This document shows positions 53,050 to 61,946 of a DNA stretch of 64,000 bases, one piece after another (the stretch's first letter is position 1; the number at the start of each line of letters is the position of its first letter). The stretch spans positions 1 to 64,000 of the forward strand of contig CAZSLO010000001.1 of the NCBI GenBank assembly GCA_964608025.1, written 5' to 3'. The notes under the pieces were generated by a model. It made no database searches. It was not told where the DNA came from and saw nothing but the letters and a program-made list of their open reading frames with translations. A program made the translations under genes and the position numbers. The stretch is from CAZSLO01 sp964608025. Lineage in GTDB: Bacteria > Chloroflexota > Dehalococcoidia > Lucifugimonadales > CAJWER01.

Positions 53050-53319
53050 TTAATATACATCCAGGGTGAAACGGGATTCCTTAAAGTCCATCTTCGATTT
53101 TGAAAGATGTTCCGCAGTTTCTGGGTCAAGTCGGAGGAGTTCTACTCCTTCATGTTCAATGACTTGATCGCGCTCTCGTTCGACATCAATGACTATTCCG
53201 AAGTCCCCTTCTCCTTCCCAGACAGGAGGGGTAGCGAGTCTGAATCGCTTGTCTTTACCAAGGTCATATTTACCAATAATACGCCGTAATTCTTGTTTTG
53301 CTTCTTCAGTGATATCCAT
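53050..53319 (-). CDS. IscA/HesB-fold protein lacking cysteines
   Basis: An 89-residue protein with the A-type Fe-S carrier layout: ITEEAKQELRRII, a central RLATPPVWEGEGDFGIVIDV and GVELLRLDPETAEHLSKSKMDF near the C-terminus. A-type carriers place three Cys in this frame; here none is present, so cluster binding of the usual kind is unlikely. It ends in a TAA stop with no in-frame TGA, so it is not a truncated selenoprotein. Six bases separate it from the phosphatase gene. Confidence 0.6.
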   Translation of the reverse strand: MDITEEAKQELRRIIGKYDLGKDKRFRLATPPVWEGEGDFGIVIDVERERDQVIEHEGVELLRLDPETAEHLSKSKMDFKESRFTLDVY

Positions 53320-53324
53320 TTGAT

Positions 53325-54101
53325 CTATGTAGTCAATGCGTCACGGATACTACCTATTTGATTTTCAGTTAGTCCGATGACACGCGTATATGCCTCTATA
53401 CCTCCGTATACTTTATCTAGGTGATCAAGAGTCCCTTCCATTCCACCAGGGGGGCAGAACTCATCCTCGAAATCTTTCGGGGAATTGATTGCCTTTTCTG
53501 CTTCTAACACAACATTGTCAGATCGATCTTGACCATCTAGTGTGCGTCTGAACAAGTATTTTGCCGTGAGAGAGTAGTCAGAAACGATTGTCTCCCTTGG
53601 TACGCCTGCGAGTCCAAGGAGGAGGGCAGTGATTACCCCTGTCCTGTCTTTGCCACCTGCACAATGGTAAATCGCCGGTTGATTTTTTGTATCCGCGAGT
53701 GTGCCAAGAGTCTCGGCTATTTGTGGTTGGCGTCTATCCAGCCATCTTGTGTACATGGTCACAATTCTAGATGCGGGGACACCAATCTTCACCCATTCGT
53801 CTTCAGGGACCGTCGGAACGTCTCCAACAATGTTGAAGTTGTGATATGTGGCCTTTCTAGAGTCGTAGAAAACGTTTGGGTCTGTCTGAGTTTCTAAAGT
53901 TGTCCTCAGGTCAATCACAGATTTTATTTCGTATGCCATGAGCGTGTCTTGGTCACCAGTTGTTAGGCTGCCCATACTGTCTGATCGAAGGAATATTTTC
54001 CACTGGGTTGTGCCACCAGTATTGGTTGGATATCCGCCAATATCCCGGGTGTTATAGTTTCCGTCGAGAGGTATATGGCGACTTGCTTCTATAGGCAACA
54101 T
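53325..54101 (-). CDS. Tyrosine phosphatase family protein (Y_phosphatase3-like)
   Basis: A 258-residue protein with the phosphatase P-loop HCAGGKDRTGV: nucleophile Cys147 and Arg153 in the CX5R pattern. It also carries NYNTRDIGGYPT near the N-terminus and SVIDLRTTLE, both typical of this dual-specificity group, and a C-terminal helical domain. ATG 54101 begins just before the conserved ASRHIPLDGNYNTRDIGG segment; a longer frame to 54290 would overlap the divergent aldo/keto reductase gene. The substrate may be protein or lipid phosphates. Confidence 0.82.
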   Translation of the reverse strand: MLPIEASRHIPLDGNYNTRDIGGYPTNTGGTTQWKIFLRSDSMGSLTTGDQDTLMAYEIKSVIDLRTTLETQTDPNVFYDSRKATYHNFNIVGDVPTVPEDEWVKIGVPASRIVTMYTRWLDRRQPQIAETLGTLADTKNQPAIYHCAGGKDRTGVITALLLGLAGVPRETIVSDYSLTAKYLFRRTLDGQDRSDNVVLEAEKAINSPKDFEDEFCPPGGMEGTLDHLDKVYGGIEAYTRVIGLTENQIGSIRDALTT

Positions 54102-54238
54102 TTGTTTGTATGCTCCATGGTAGATGTGGCTTCTAGGATATGATGACTTGTAGAATTGCTTCAAGACTAGCAGATCTCTGGACGGAATAGTCATAGTTGG
54201 ATAACCTGATCGGCAATCTCGTAGGCAAGGAGCTTGAA

Positions 54239-55228
54239 TTGCAACAGAGACCACTCGGACGGACTGGCCGAACAATTCCGGCGATTGCACTGGGCTGTGT
54301 CACATTTGGCCGTGAGATTAACGAGGAAGATTCATATCGAGTTATGGACTATGCCGTGGAAAAAGGATTGACATTCTTCGATACGGCTGAGGGTTATGGT
54401 GGCGGTCAGTCAAAGGCTGTAAGGCTAGAAACCATGGGGATAGACGACCAACGTGAAGTGACTACGGAAATGAGTTCTTCTGAAAATATTATTGGGAGGT
54501 GGATGCAAAAGCGCGGTATTAGGGATGAGATCATTCTTATGACCAAGTTTAATACTGGTGGTTCGGCTGAGAATGTCCATCGTGCTTTAGCTGATAGCCT
54601 TGATAGGCTTAAAACTGATCATGTAGACATATATAAACTTCATCGGCCTTACCCAGACGTGCCAGACGATGAGACGATAGGGGCACTTGTTGAAGAGATG
54701 GATGCTGGTAGGGTAGAAGTGATTGGGTGCAGCCAGCATTCAGCTGAGCAGTTGCGTAATGCTTTGGATACTAGTGCCTCCCGCGGTTGGCCCCGGTATG
54801 AAATTGTCCAGCCAGGATATAGTCTTGGGGATCGTGAAGCAGAAAAGGAACTGCTCCCATTATGTGTTGAAGAAGAGATTTCAGTGACTCCTTTTAGCCC
54901 ATTAGGGGCCGGTTTTTTTACCGGCAAATACACCCCAGATCGTGCCGATATTCCCCAGGGTACGAGATACGACATTATGCCTGCACATGCGGACATATAT
55001 TTTTCAGATCGCAACTTCAAAATTGTAGAAAAACTACGTACCAGGGCTGCAGAGATGGGTTTGCCGATGGAACGCTTAGCTATGGCCTGGACCATGAGTA
55101 ACCCTGCGATCACAGCTGTTCTCACAGGGGCCCGTAAGCCTTCTCACATAGATAATGCTATTAATGCTTTCAATATGGGACTAGATCCGGGCCTGAGAGC
55201 TGAGATATCTTCTTGGGGAGACGATTAG
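54239..55228 (+). CDS. Aldo/keto reductase
   Basis: A 329-residue oxidoreductase. N-terminal RPLGRTGRTIPAIALGCVTFG, then FFDTAEGYGGGQS with catalytic Asp/Tyr, Lys in EIILMTKF and His in HVDIYKLHRPYP. A longer frame begins at 54197, but AAGGAG 6 bases before TTG 54239 gives the standard aldo/keto start of the QQRPLGRTG type. Compared with the reductase at 20265, an insertion of about 24 residues follows the Tyr. It is divergent from the phosphatase gene, with overlapping 5' regions. Confidence 0.85.
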   Translation: MQQRPLGRTGRTIPAIALGCVTFGREINEEDSYRVMDYAVEKGLTFFDTAEGYGGGQSKAVRLETMGIDDQREVTTEMSSSENIIGRWMQKRGIRDEIILMTKFNTGGSAENVHRALADSLDRLKTDHVDIYKLHRPYPDVPDDETIGALVEEMDAGRVEVIGCSQHSAEQLRNALDTSASRGWPRYEIVQPGYSLGDREAEKELLPLCVEEEISVTPFSPLGAGFFTGKYTPDRADIPQGTRYDIMPAHADIYFSDRNFKIVEKLRTRAAEMGLPMERLAMAWTMSNPAITAVLTGARKPSHIDNAINAFNMGLDPGLRAEISSWGDD

Positions 55229-55323
55229 CTGCTGGTGTGTTCCATTAGACAAAAACTTGTTCGATTTGGTGTATCAACCTGCCACTGATACCCCTGCTGG
55301 ATTATGATCAGGGATATTCTCAA

Positions 55324-57126
55324 TTGCATTGGGAAATAGATAAAAATCATCTTGACTCTCCTCAATGGATCACCACGAGTAGATTACTCCGTTTAGGAGA
55401 GTCGATAGAGTTCGAATTTTTTGCGCCTAGTGGTATTGGACCTGGGCAACTGGTAATTTTTGAGAGATACCTTGAGCAGTTTAAGGATACTGGTGTAATC
55501 GCTGTGGATGGAGATCTCTCATGGCTGGATGTTAATTCCCCCGAGGAATTACCATTGATATTTTCTGATAATCGGGCATCCATGGCTTATCGCCCTGTAG
55601 AGCCGGGTAACTACCTGGCCAGGTGGAGTATCGATGGCGAGGTTATATACCGGTATTTCGCTGTAATAGAGGATGATTGGGTTGTGTTGCGATTTAGCAC
55701 TGGGGTCGGACTGGACCCATCCCCTAATTGGCATGAGACTGGTATTCCACTGGATTATCGATTGCCAGTGGTTAGATTTGGAAAGGAGCGGATGTCTTAT
55801 CCGGGGGAGTCAGGACAATTCGATCCGGACGACCCAGTATTCCAAGTACTTAAAGAGTACCACTGGAGATATGGGGATGCAGTGATACCACATCTTCCAG
55901 ATACACCTGAGATGGATATGGATAATCGGGTAAAGTACTATGGGGATTTGCTAGAACGCGTAAAAATTCTGATGCCAGACCCAAACGCTATTCGCTCTGC
56001 ACGAGTCAGCATGAGGCACGATCTAGACCCAGGATATACACAAACTTTTGCCCGACTTAATGTCCACGATCATTGTGGATTGGAAGAAGCAAACTGTCCC
56101 CCCTGGTTGGGTATGCCCGAGTTTCCCTATTTTTCTTCTCTGGTTGACTGTCGAAAGGTTAACCAAGGGTCGAGAAATAGTGTTGTCGCCCATCAGTGGG
56201 ATTTCTGTGGTGGGTGGCATTTTCTTGGCCCGACTATCTGGCACCATGAAATGGCTGAAGGACGATGGGAACTGACGGAAAGCTGCTTGCGACAGGGAAT
56301 CCTTGAAGCAGAAAATATGGCGGATTTGAGCGGACATCCTGCTTTTCTTTTTCCTTTATATGATGGTGTTTTTCAAAGAGGTGAGGCTGAATACGATTGG
56401 GCAAAACGGCTTCAGGAATTGATAGCTTTTCGGCTCACGAAGGAAACCCCCCTTGCTTTTGCACGATCAATAGACATTGCCGACTACTACCGGAGACATT
56501 TTGAAAACACGCCAACAACAGTATTTGTGAGCCAGACGGACCACTTGGATTATGATCGGCACTGGCTTGTGGGTTGGCATAGTCACGATGTGGGGGTTAC
56601 CCAGGATAAAATTCCCTGGGATGTAGGGCCATCAGATCTTCGCGTTGCTTCTAGATCTGGATCGGTGGCTCACCTGGAGGATCAAGGTGGTGAGGCGGTC
56701 CCAGAGTTGTGCAAAGATCCTTTATCTACAGAGTACATCCTTATCGAGGATCAACATCGACAGGTTCGATTTGAAAGAGAGAGCCCGATACCAGTCTGGT
56801 ATTTTGATTATACTGATCAAATCGCAGGGCCGGTTGGTAGTGAGATTGCCCACACTGTAATCCCTGTTGCGAGAATAGATTATCCTGAATGGGACAAGAG
56901 TGAGGACGGTTTATCTGCAGAGTTAAGTATCACTTCCGATGCTCCATTTTCTGACTATGCCATTGCTGTATGGGGTCTGCCGGGAGATTATGATCCTATT
57001 ACATGGACAATTAGAACTTCTGCAAAGAGACATGTTCTTGCTCGAAATACCCTAGGAGAGAATCACCTAGTTTTATTCTTTGATCTGGAGCGAAATCAAA
57101 CGCTGGATATTCATCTCTTGGAATAG
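55324..57126 (+). CDS. Uncharacterised 600-residue protein
   Basis: A large soluble protein I do not recognise. The N-terminal 110 residues look beta-sandwich-like (IEFEFFAPSGIGPGQLVIFE). The middle has many His/Asp/Trp pairs (SMRHDLDPGYTQ, AHQWDFCGGWHF, VSQTDHLDYDRHWLVGWHSHD) reminiscent of metal-dependent hydrolases or deacetylases, and the C-terminus is again beta-rich. There is no signal peptide. TTG 55324 is the start. It lies between an aldo/keto reductase and a Gfo/Idh gene (convergent), so sugar or polysaccharide metabolism is plausible. Nothing here proves an activity. Confidence 0.55.
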   Translation: MHWEIDKNHLDSPQWITTSRLLRLGESIEFEFFAPSGIGPGQLVIFERYLEQFKDTGVIAVDGDLSWLDVNSPEELPLIFSDNRASMAYRPVEPGNYLARWSIDGEVIYRYFAVIEDDWVVLRFSTGVGLDPSPNWHETGIPLDYRLPVVRFGKERMSYPGESGQFDPDDPVFQVLKEYHWRYGDAVIPHLPDTPEMDMDNRVKYYGDLLERVKILMPDPNAIRSARVSMRHDLDPGYTQTFARLNVHDHCGLEEANCPPWLGMPEFPYFSSLVDCRKVNQGSRNSVVAHQWDFCGGWHFLGPTIWHHEMAEGRWELTESCLRQGILEAENMADLSGHPAFLFPLYDGVFQRGEAEYDWAKRLQELIAFRLTKETPLAFARSIDIADYYRRHFENTPTTVFVSQTDHLDYDRHWLVGWHSHDVGVTQDKIPWDVGPSDLRVASRSGSVAHLEDQGGEAVPELCKDPLSTEYILIEDQHRQVRFERESPIPVWYFDYTDQIAGPVGSEIAHTVIPVARIDYPEWDKSEDGLSAELSITSDAPFSDYAIAVWGLPGDYDPITWTIRTSAKRHVLARNTLGENHLVLFFDLERNQTLDIHLLE

Positions 57127-57204
57127 GATTGAAATATACAGTTTCTACTGTATTACTCATGGCATGTGATTTTGGTTATCCAAGATGAGTGGATTGTCCC
57201 AAAG

Positions 57205-58437
57205 TTAAATTCCTTTTGGTAGTTGACCAGAAGGTCTTGAGTCGTCAGGGTGGAAGTCGGGAACGTCTATTGGATGGGATCCCTGTTCTATGGAATCTGC
57301 TGCCAGGATTGCGGGAGCAGCGGTGTCCATTGCCTTGTAGACATCGAATTCCTGTGGTTTTTCTCCCAGTACGGCCTCCCTGAAATTACTGTGTACGATA
57401 TAGTCGATACTTGGTATTGAATACCCGGTTGTTTGCCTTCCACCAATGTAATCTGGCTTTATTTCGGCCAAAGCTGCCGCTTCTGAAGGTGATGGACTTG
57501 GTGCGTCAGTTCGCTCCTGGCGCCAGTCTACCCGTGCAACATCATGCATCTGGCTATCGGCTAGCCACATGGATTGCAATTCGTCCATGTGAGGGTTGGT
57601 TTCAAGGGTCCCATGAGAGGCTATCAATTGGTATCTATGACCACGTGATTCACGGGACCGACCGGCAGACCATGCACAAGCCATTCTCATAACGGTGTCT
57701 TTTTCAGTGTGTAATAGTGCTACCTGGATATCCGATTTTTTAATAGCGTCATAAAGATAGCTTTGGGGCCTAGTGCCCATACCGGTAACCTTTACGACCC
57801 TATCGTCGAGAATACTCAGCATGGCACTTAGGTCATGACAGAGATAGTGTATAGGAGGCATCTTGTGTAACCAGGTCGGCTGTGCATCCGGGTGATTTGC
57901 AAGATCGGGTATGTCTATAAACTCTCCGGTTTTGGGATCCTGGTAGTATCGGTGGGGACTTTTACGACTAAAATATTCTCCCTCGACATACCCGACGTGT
58001 CCTAGTCGCCCTTGCTGCACCAGGTCGCGCCAACCCGTGATAAATCCTGAATATCGCATTTGCTCTGCAAGCATATAAACGAGGCCGGTTTTCTCCTGGG
58101 CTGCCACTATCCGCCAGAGGTCTTCCATGGTGTGTGCTGCCGGGACCTCAGAATTCACGTGCTTGCCGGCTTCCAGTGCCTTGGCTGCCATTGCCCCTTG
58201 TTCTTCACACCTTACGCATAGAGCGATCGCGTCTATATTTGGGGCTGCAAGCATATCTTCATACGAGGAGTAGGATTCGACCCCTTCCCTGTTTGATATC
58301 TCAGCGAGGGCGCGCTCTTGGAGTGGGAAAATATCCCCAACCGCGGTTATACGGTAGCCATCTATCCTGTCGAGGACTCGTATCCAGTGAATACCACGAT
58401 GGCCAAGTCCAAAAACTCCGATCCTAATCTCATCCAT
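57205..58437 (-). CDS. Gfo/Idh/MocA-family oxidoreductase
   Basis: A 410-residue NAD(P)-dependent sugar-type oxidoreductase. The Rossmann motif GVFGLGHRGIHW sits near the start, followed by ALCVRCEEQGAMAAKALEAGKHVNSEVP, whose second half matches the family EKP-like region with Glu-Val-Pro in place of EKP. The C-terminal Gfo/Idh domain continues to PIDVPDFHPDD. The start is ATG 58437 with GGAGG upstream. It is convergent with the 600-residue gene and adjoins a sialidase remnant, suggesting sugar catabolism. Confidence 0.83.
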   Translation of the reverse strand: MDEIRIGVFGLGHRGIHWIRVLDRIDGYRITAVGDIFPLQERALAEISNREGVESYSSYEDMLAAPNIDAIALCVRCEEQGAMAAKALEAGKHVNSEVPAAHTMEDLWRIVAAQEKTGLVYMLAEQMRYSGFITGWRDLVQQGRLGHVGYVEGEYFSRKSPHRYYQDPKTGEFIDIPDLANHPDAQPTWLHKMPPIHYLCHDLSAMLSILDDRVVKVTGMGTRPQSYLYDAIKKSDIQVALLHTEKDTVMRMACAWSAGRSRESRGHRYQLIASHGTLETNPHMDELQSMWLADSQMHDVARVDWRQERTDAPSPSPSEAAALAEIKPDYIGGRQTTGYSIPSIDYIVHSNFREAVLGEKPQEFDVYKAMDTAAPAILAADSIEQGSHPIDVPDFHPDDSRPSGQLPKGI

Positions 58438-58479
58438 TCTGGGTTGCCTCCATGACAGTTATTTCTCAGTGCTATCTGG

Positions 58480-58683
58480 TATCAAATATTCGCTGGCCAG
58501 GGTTCCTGCGACGCTACCATAACTATGGTGCGGGACGATGGAAGTGGTTTGTATCTGGGCTATCCAGTGGCAACACAATTGGACGATGGCCGCATCTTCA
58601 CAGCCTATTATTTTATGGAGTCTGATGGTAACAATTTCGGCGGAACTCGATATATGGCTGGTAGCTCCTTCCGATTGCCTTAA
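58480..58683 (+). pseudogene. Remnant of a BNR/sialidase C-terminus
   Basis: The frame reads GYPVATQLDDGRIFTAYYF then a short tail ending at TAA 58681-58683, matching GYPSVIQLDDGKIFAAYYA of the intact sialidase gene 59084-60172. It has no start codon with a ribosome-binding site, and the upstream part of the sialidase is missing because the Gfo/Idh gene begins at 58437. The boundary at 58480 is approximate. It indicates a deleted, duplicated or transferred sialidase copy. Confidence 0.62.
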
Positions 58684-58772
58684 GCATCGCAATTTGTCAG
58701 TTCTACCTTTTGGGAAAATCCATGCAGGAGTTCTTTTTACTTAAGTGTTGGGTCACGGATAACCGTATTAAT

Positions 58773-59020
58773 ATACGTAGAACCCTAAGACATACCATTC
58801 AACGATGATGACGACCAGGTCCTCTCTTTGTCCCGTTACGCTTATCCCATTGCTTATGTTTATTAATGCGCTTCACGAATTCCTCTGTCGTTTCTTCTCG
58901 CTTTTCACGTTTGTGCTTGGATCTGGCCATAACCGCCCCTCCATTTTGTGGACAAGACTTAGTGCGCTAACCGCTGGAGACTCCAGTTCTACTTGCGCTA
59001 TCTTTAGAATACGTAGAACC
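58773..59020. repeat. Direct 12-bp repeat flanking the 43-aa ORF
   Basis: ATACGTAGAACC occurs at 58773-58784 and again at 59009-59020. The pair flanks the minus-strand small gene, one copy just after its stop and one at the start of its leader. It may be chance or a trace of an insertion event. Confidence 0.4.
58799..58930 (-). CDS. Candidate 43-residue basic protein
   Basis: Too short for usual gene calling. ATG 58930-58928 with GGAGG about 7 bases upstream opens a frame ending at TGA 58801-58799, starting MARSKHKREKREETTEEF and ending GPGRHHR. The product is strongly basic, with Lys, Arg and His making up roughly half of it, so nucleic acid binding is possible. A perfect TATAAT at 59034-59029 lies about 100 bases upstream on the same strand, and a CTGGAG-A-CTCCAG palindrome (58974-58986) is in the leader. 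It could still be a chance ORF. Confidence 0.45.
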   Translation of the reverse strand: MARSKHKREKREETTEEFVKRINKHKQWDKRNGTKRGPGRHHR

Positions 59021-59083
59021 TTTTGTACATTATAACCTGTCACCGCAGTACTGCAGGAACTTTAAGAAGACGAGGGTTTATTA

Positions 59084-60172
59084 ATGCCATATCAGTATAG
59101 ATGGGAAGTTGACAGCGAGATACTGCTTGTTAATAAGAAGCCCACCAAGCGCTACATGATCGCCACGCTTGGTGGATACTTCCCGGTAATTCAGCTACTG
59201 AAAGACGGCTCGATTGGAGCTGTGGTAGAGGCTGGAGATTTCCACGTAGGGGAGCGAGGACGATTGGACTTCGTTCGGTCCCTTGATGGAGGGGAGAGTT
59301 GGCGCGCCGCACGCCCAATCGAGATCGATGGCCCCGACGTTCGAAACCAGTCATTCATCAGCCTGTCAGATGGGACACTGCTGGTCTCTTACGTCCACGC
59401 GGCTTACCATAATGGCCAATTCGACGAAACTAGAGGATATGGTGAAGTCTACGTTATCCGCTCTAATGACTACGGCGATACCTGGAGTTCCCCAAGACTC
59501 GCGGACCTTAGCTCGATTCCCGTCCCGGGCCCACAGTACTCTCCATATGGCAAAATGACCGAACTTCCAGACGGGACTATTCTTATGCCTATGTACGTCG
59601 GTTCGAGGTCCGACCCAAAGCGACGTGATTCGACGTTACTGCGGTCCAATGATGGTGGCGATACATGGGGTGATGGATCCCTGATCGCCTCGGGATTCGA
59701 TGAGACAACCTTGCTCTACCTGCCATCGGGAAAGTTGATTGCAATGATGAGATACAGTGGTAATAGGGATTCCCGCGGAGCAAATCTCTGGCAGGCTGAC
59801 TCCGCTGATCTTGGGTACAAATGGAGCAAACCTCGAAATGTAACCCACCCCTATCAGCATCCAGCCGATCTATTATTGCTCAGAACGGGACGGATTTTGC
59901 TGACGTATGGGCACCGCCTACCGCCGTTTGGAGTACGGGCATTGATCAGCAATGATGAGGGCAAGACTTGGAATCATGATAACGAGATTGTACTGACTGC
60001 AGATAGCGCTAGTAGCGATTGTGGCTATCCTAGCGTAATTCAGTTGGATGACGGTAAAATATTCGCCGCTTACTATGCCTACGAGAGTCCGGGGCCGTTT
60101 AAATACAACAATTTCTCGTCGCTAGGTCCCCACGGCGCCGGAGTGAAATTTGAAGAATCTGACATTCCATAG
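59084..60172 (+). CDS. Sialidase family (BNR repeat) protein
   Basis: A 362-residue beta-propeller protein with four Asp-box motifs of S/T-x-D-x-G-x-T/S-W type: SLDGGESW, RSNDYGDTW, RSNDGGDTW and SNDEGKTW. The N-terminus has GGYFPVIQLLKDGSI with no signal peptide. C-terminal GYPSVIQLDDGKIFAAYYA closes the propeller. BNR proteins include sialidases and many unrelated glycosidases and scaffolds, and catalytic sialidase residues (Arg triad, Tyr) cannot be confirmed here. A degraded second copy lies at 58480-58683. Confidence 0.78.
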   Translation: MPYQYRWEVDSEILLVNKKPTKRYMIATLGGYFPVIQLLKDGSIGAVVEAGDFHVGERGRLDFVRSLDGGESWRAARPIEIDGPDVRNQSFISLSDGTLLVSYVHAAYHNGQFDETRGYGEVYVIRSNDYGDTWSSPRLADLSSIPVPGPQYSPYGKMTELPDGTILMPMYVGSRSDPKRRDSTLLRSNDGGDTWGDGSLIASGFDETTLLYLPSGKLIAMMRYSGNRDSRGANLWQADSADLGYKWSKPRNVTHPYQHPADLLLLRTGRILLTYGHRLPPFGVRALISNDEGKTWNHDNEIVLTADSASSDCGYPSVIQLDDGKIFAAYYAYESPGPFKYNNFSSLGPHGAGVKFEESDIP

Positions 60173-60270
60173 TCGAATTAATGCATGCGATGATGGGATG
60201 CGAATCCATGAATATAGGTTTTACAGGCCCTCAATTTCTGAAATTGTAGTCATTTGGCACTTGTCTTAAA

Positions 60271-60711
60271 CTAGCGATCTTTTTCCATCTGACGAAACCA
60301 TTCTGACATTGCTTCCGTAAGTCTTTGTCCGGCCGTTTCAAGTTCTTCGTTCCATTCTGAGGAGGGAACACCAGCCGCTGCTAACTCATTAATACGAACC
60401 ATTTCATTTATAGCCTCAGAGAGTTCTTTGTGAGCAGCACTAATCCATGATGCACTAATAGGGACTGAAAGTCCGATATTATCTCTAAAATTTTTGAGGG
60501 CCTCAGTCTTACAGCGTTGATCCCGAGTCGGTTTACAAAGCTCAACTTCACTATTCACATCCTCAAAAGCAGTAACCATTCTTTTTTCATAGTTATGGAC
60601 ATTCCGATTATCCGGGTCATCTACTCCTTTACCTAATTCTGGATTATCGTGTTCGGGATTGTCCAGATAGCTGCATGCGCTCAATAGAACAATGGCAGCA
60701 CAACCCAGCAA
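60271..60711 (-). CDS. Small lipoprotein, start codon uncertain
   Basis: A secreted lipoprotein with lipobox LLSAC, then an acidic region and a helical, charged C-terminal domain (two Cys in LCKPTRDQRCKTE, perhaps a disulphide). Function unknown. TTG 60711 starts a short signal without a basic n-region. Eight codons upstream, an ATC at 60735 would give NKLVLILLLGCAAIV, an ideal lipoprotein signal, with GGAGG 7 bases before it. So an AUC start, rare in bacteria, is worth considering; no ATG, GTG or TTG exists at that site. Confidence 0.65.
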   Translation of the reverse strand: MLGCAAIVLLSACSYLDNPEHDNPELGKGVDDPDNRNVHNYEKRMVTAFEDVNSEVELCKPTRDQRCKTEALKNFRDNIGLSVPISASWISAAHKELSEAINEMVRINELAAAGVPSSEWNEELETAGQRLTEAMSEWFRQMEKDR

Positions 60712-60827
60712 TAGTATTAAAACAAGCTTGTTGATCCCAGGACCTCCAGCCTTTTCCAGCTTATCAAGATAGCATGAGAGGCATTACTTTAGGAACTTGA
60801 GAAAGAGAGAGAGGTGCTTAGTGGGTG

Positions 60828-60855
60828 TTGATATTAATAGAGAGGATGCTATTAT
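60828..60855 (+). promoter_or_regulatory. Candidate promoter of the ABC permease gene
   Basis: TTGATA (60828-60833), a 16-nt spacer and TATTAT (60850-60855); 5 of 6 matches in each hexamer. The permease ATG is at 60908, about 45 bases downstream of the predicted start of transcription. Confidence 0.47.
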
Positions 60856-60907
60856 CGCACTGGTAATGGTAGATTCGAGAGTCAAACTCACCAATTAGAA
60901 CAAGGCA

Positions 60908-61924
60908 ATGATTTACTATATAGCCCGAAGAATTATTCTATCCCTATTCACAATTTGGATTATCTCGGTCCTGGCTTTTGTGATAATACAACTGCCTGAG
61001 GGCGATGCCGCAGAAAATATAATCAATGACCTGATGGCAGGAGGAGGAGTTCACGGACACGTTGGTAATCCAGAACTACTGGACCACTTGCGGGATTACC
61101 TCGATCTCGACAAGCCTTCTTACGTCCGATATTCCAATTGGATCTGGCGAATGTTTCACGGTGATCTTGGATTTGCGGCCTCCGTGGGAGAAAACGATGG
61201 CTACCACGGTTCAATGAAGAGAATAATTGGTGATCGACTTTTGTTAACAGTTGCCTTGACCGGATTTACCATAGTTATCACATGGGTTTTTGCAATCCCT
61301 GTCGGTATCTATTCCGCTGTCAGGAAAAACTCGATAGGAGATTACACATTTACCTTGCTAGGATTCACAGGCCTCGCGGTTCCAGACTTCCTTCTTGGGC
61401 TAGTCCTGATGTACGTGGCATATGCATACTTTGACCAGAGTGTCGGGGGCCTTTTCTCCGCCGATTACATCAATGCAGACTGGAGCCTGGCAAAAGTCTA
61501 CGACCTGACCAAGCATCTTTGGATACCCGCCATAGTCCTGGGAACATCCGGTACAGCAGGTTTGATTCGAGTGATGCGAAACAATCTACTTGACGAACTT
61601 GCAAAACCCTATGTCATCACTGCCCGTGCCAAGGGATTGGCATCCGTCAGACTGATTACCAAGTATCCAGTTCGGGTAGCTCTGAATCCGCTGATTAGTA
61701 CAGTTGGATACTTGTTACCTTCGCTCGTTAGCGGCAGCGTAATTGTCTCGGTAGTTCTTAGCTTACCAACACTCGGACCTATTCTTCTAACGGCGATACT
61801 TCGTGAAGATACGAATGTCGCTGGTTTCATAGTGTTGATGTTGGGCATACTGACCGTGCTAGGGACACTAATTTCAGATCTACTCCTGGCCCTAGTAGAC
61901 CCTAGGATTAAACTAACCACATAG
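60908..61924 (+). CDS. ABC transporter permease, DppB/OppB type
   Basis: A 338-residue membrane protein with six predicted TM segments. The first TM begins right at the N-terminus (IILSLFTIWIISVLAFVII). The EAA-type loop is seen in VMRNNLLDELAKPYVITARAKGL, followed by the SGSVIVSVVLSLPTLGPILLTAI stretch typical of oligopeptide/dipeptide permeases. The partner permease, ATPases and binding protein are absent here, as the next gene is on the other strand. It may work with distant partners. Confidence 0.85.
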   Translation: MIYYIARRIILSLFTIWIISVLAFVIIQLPEGDAAENIINDLMAGGGVHGHVGNPELLDHLRDYLDLDKPSYVRYSNWIWRMFHGDLGFAASVGENDGYHGSMKRIIGDRLLLTVALTGFTIVITWVFAIPVGIYSAVRKNSIGDYTFTLLGFTGLAVPDFLLGLVLMYVAYAYFDQSVGGLFSADYINADWSLAKVYDLTKHLWIPAIVLGTSGTAGLIRVMRNNLLDELAKPYVITARAKGLASVRLITKYPVRVALNPLISTVGYLLPSLVSGSVIVSVVLSLPTLGPILLTAILREDTNVAGFIVLMLGILTVLGTLISDLLLALVDPRIKLTT

Positions 61925-61946
61925 ACAACCCTGATCCCTTAATTCT

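Noticed and set aside
53050..53319. Selenoprotein of HesB type
   Set aside because: The frame ends at TAA, lacks an in-frame TGA and has no Cys/Sec position at all.
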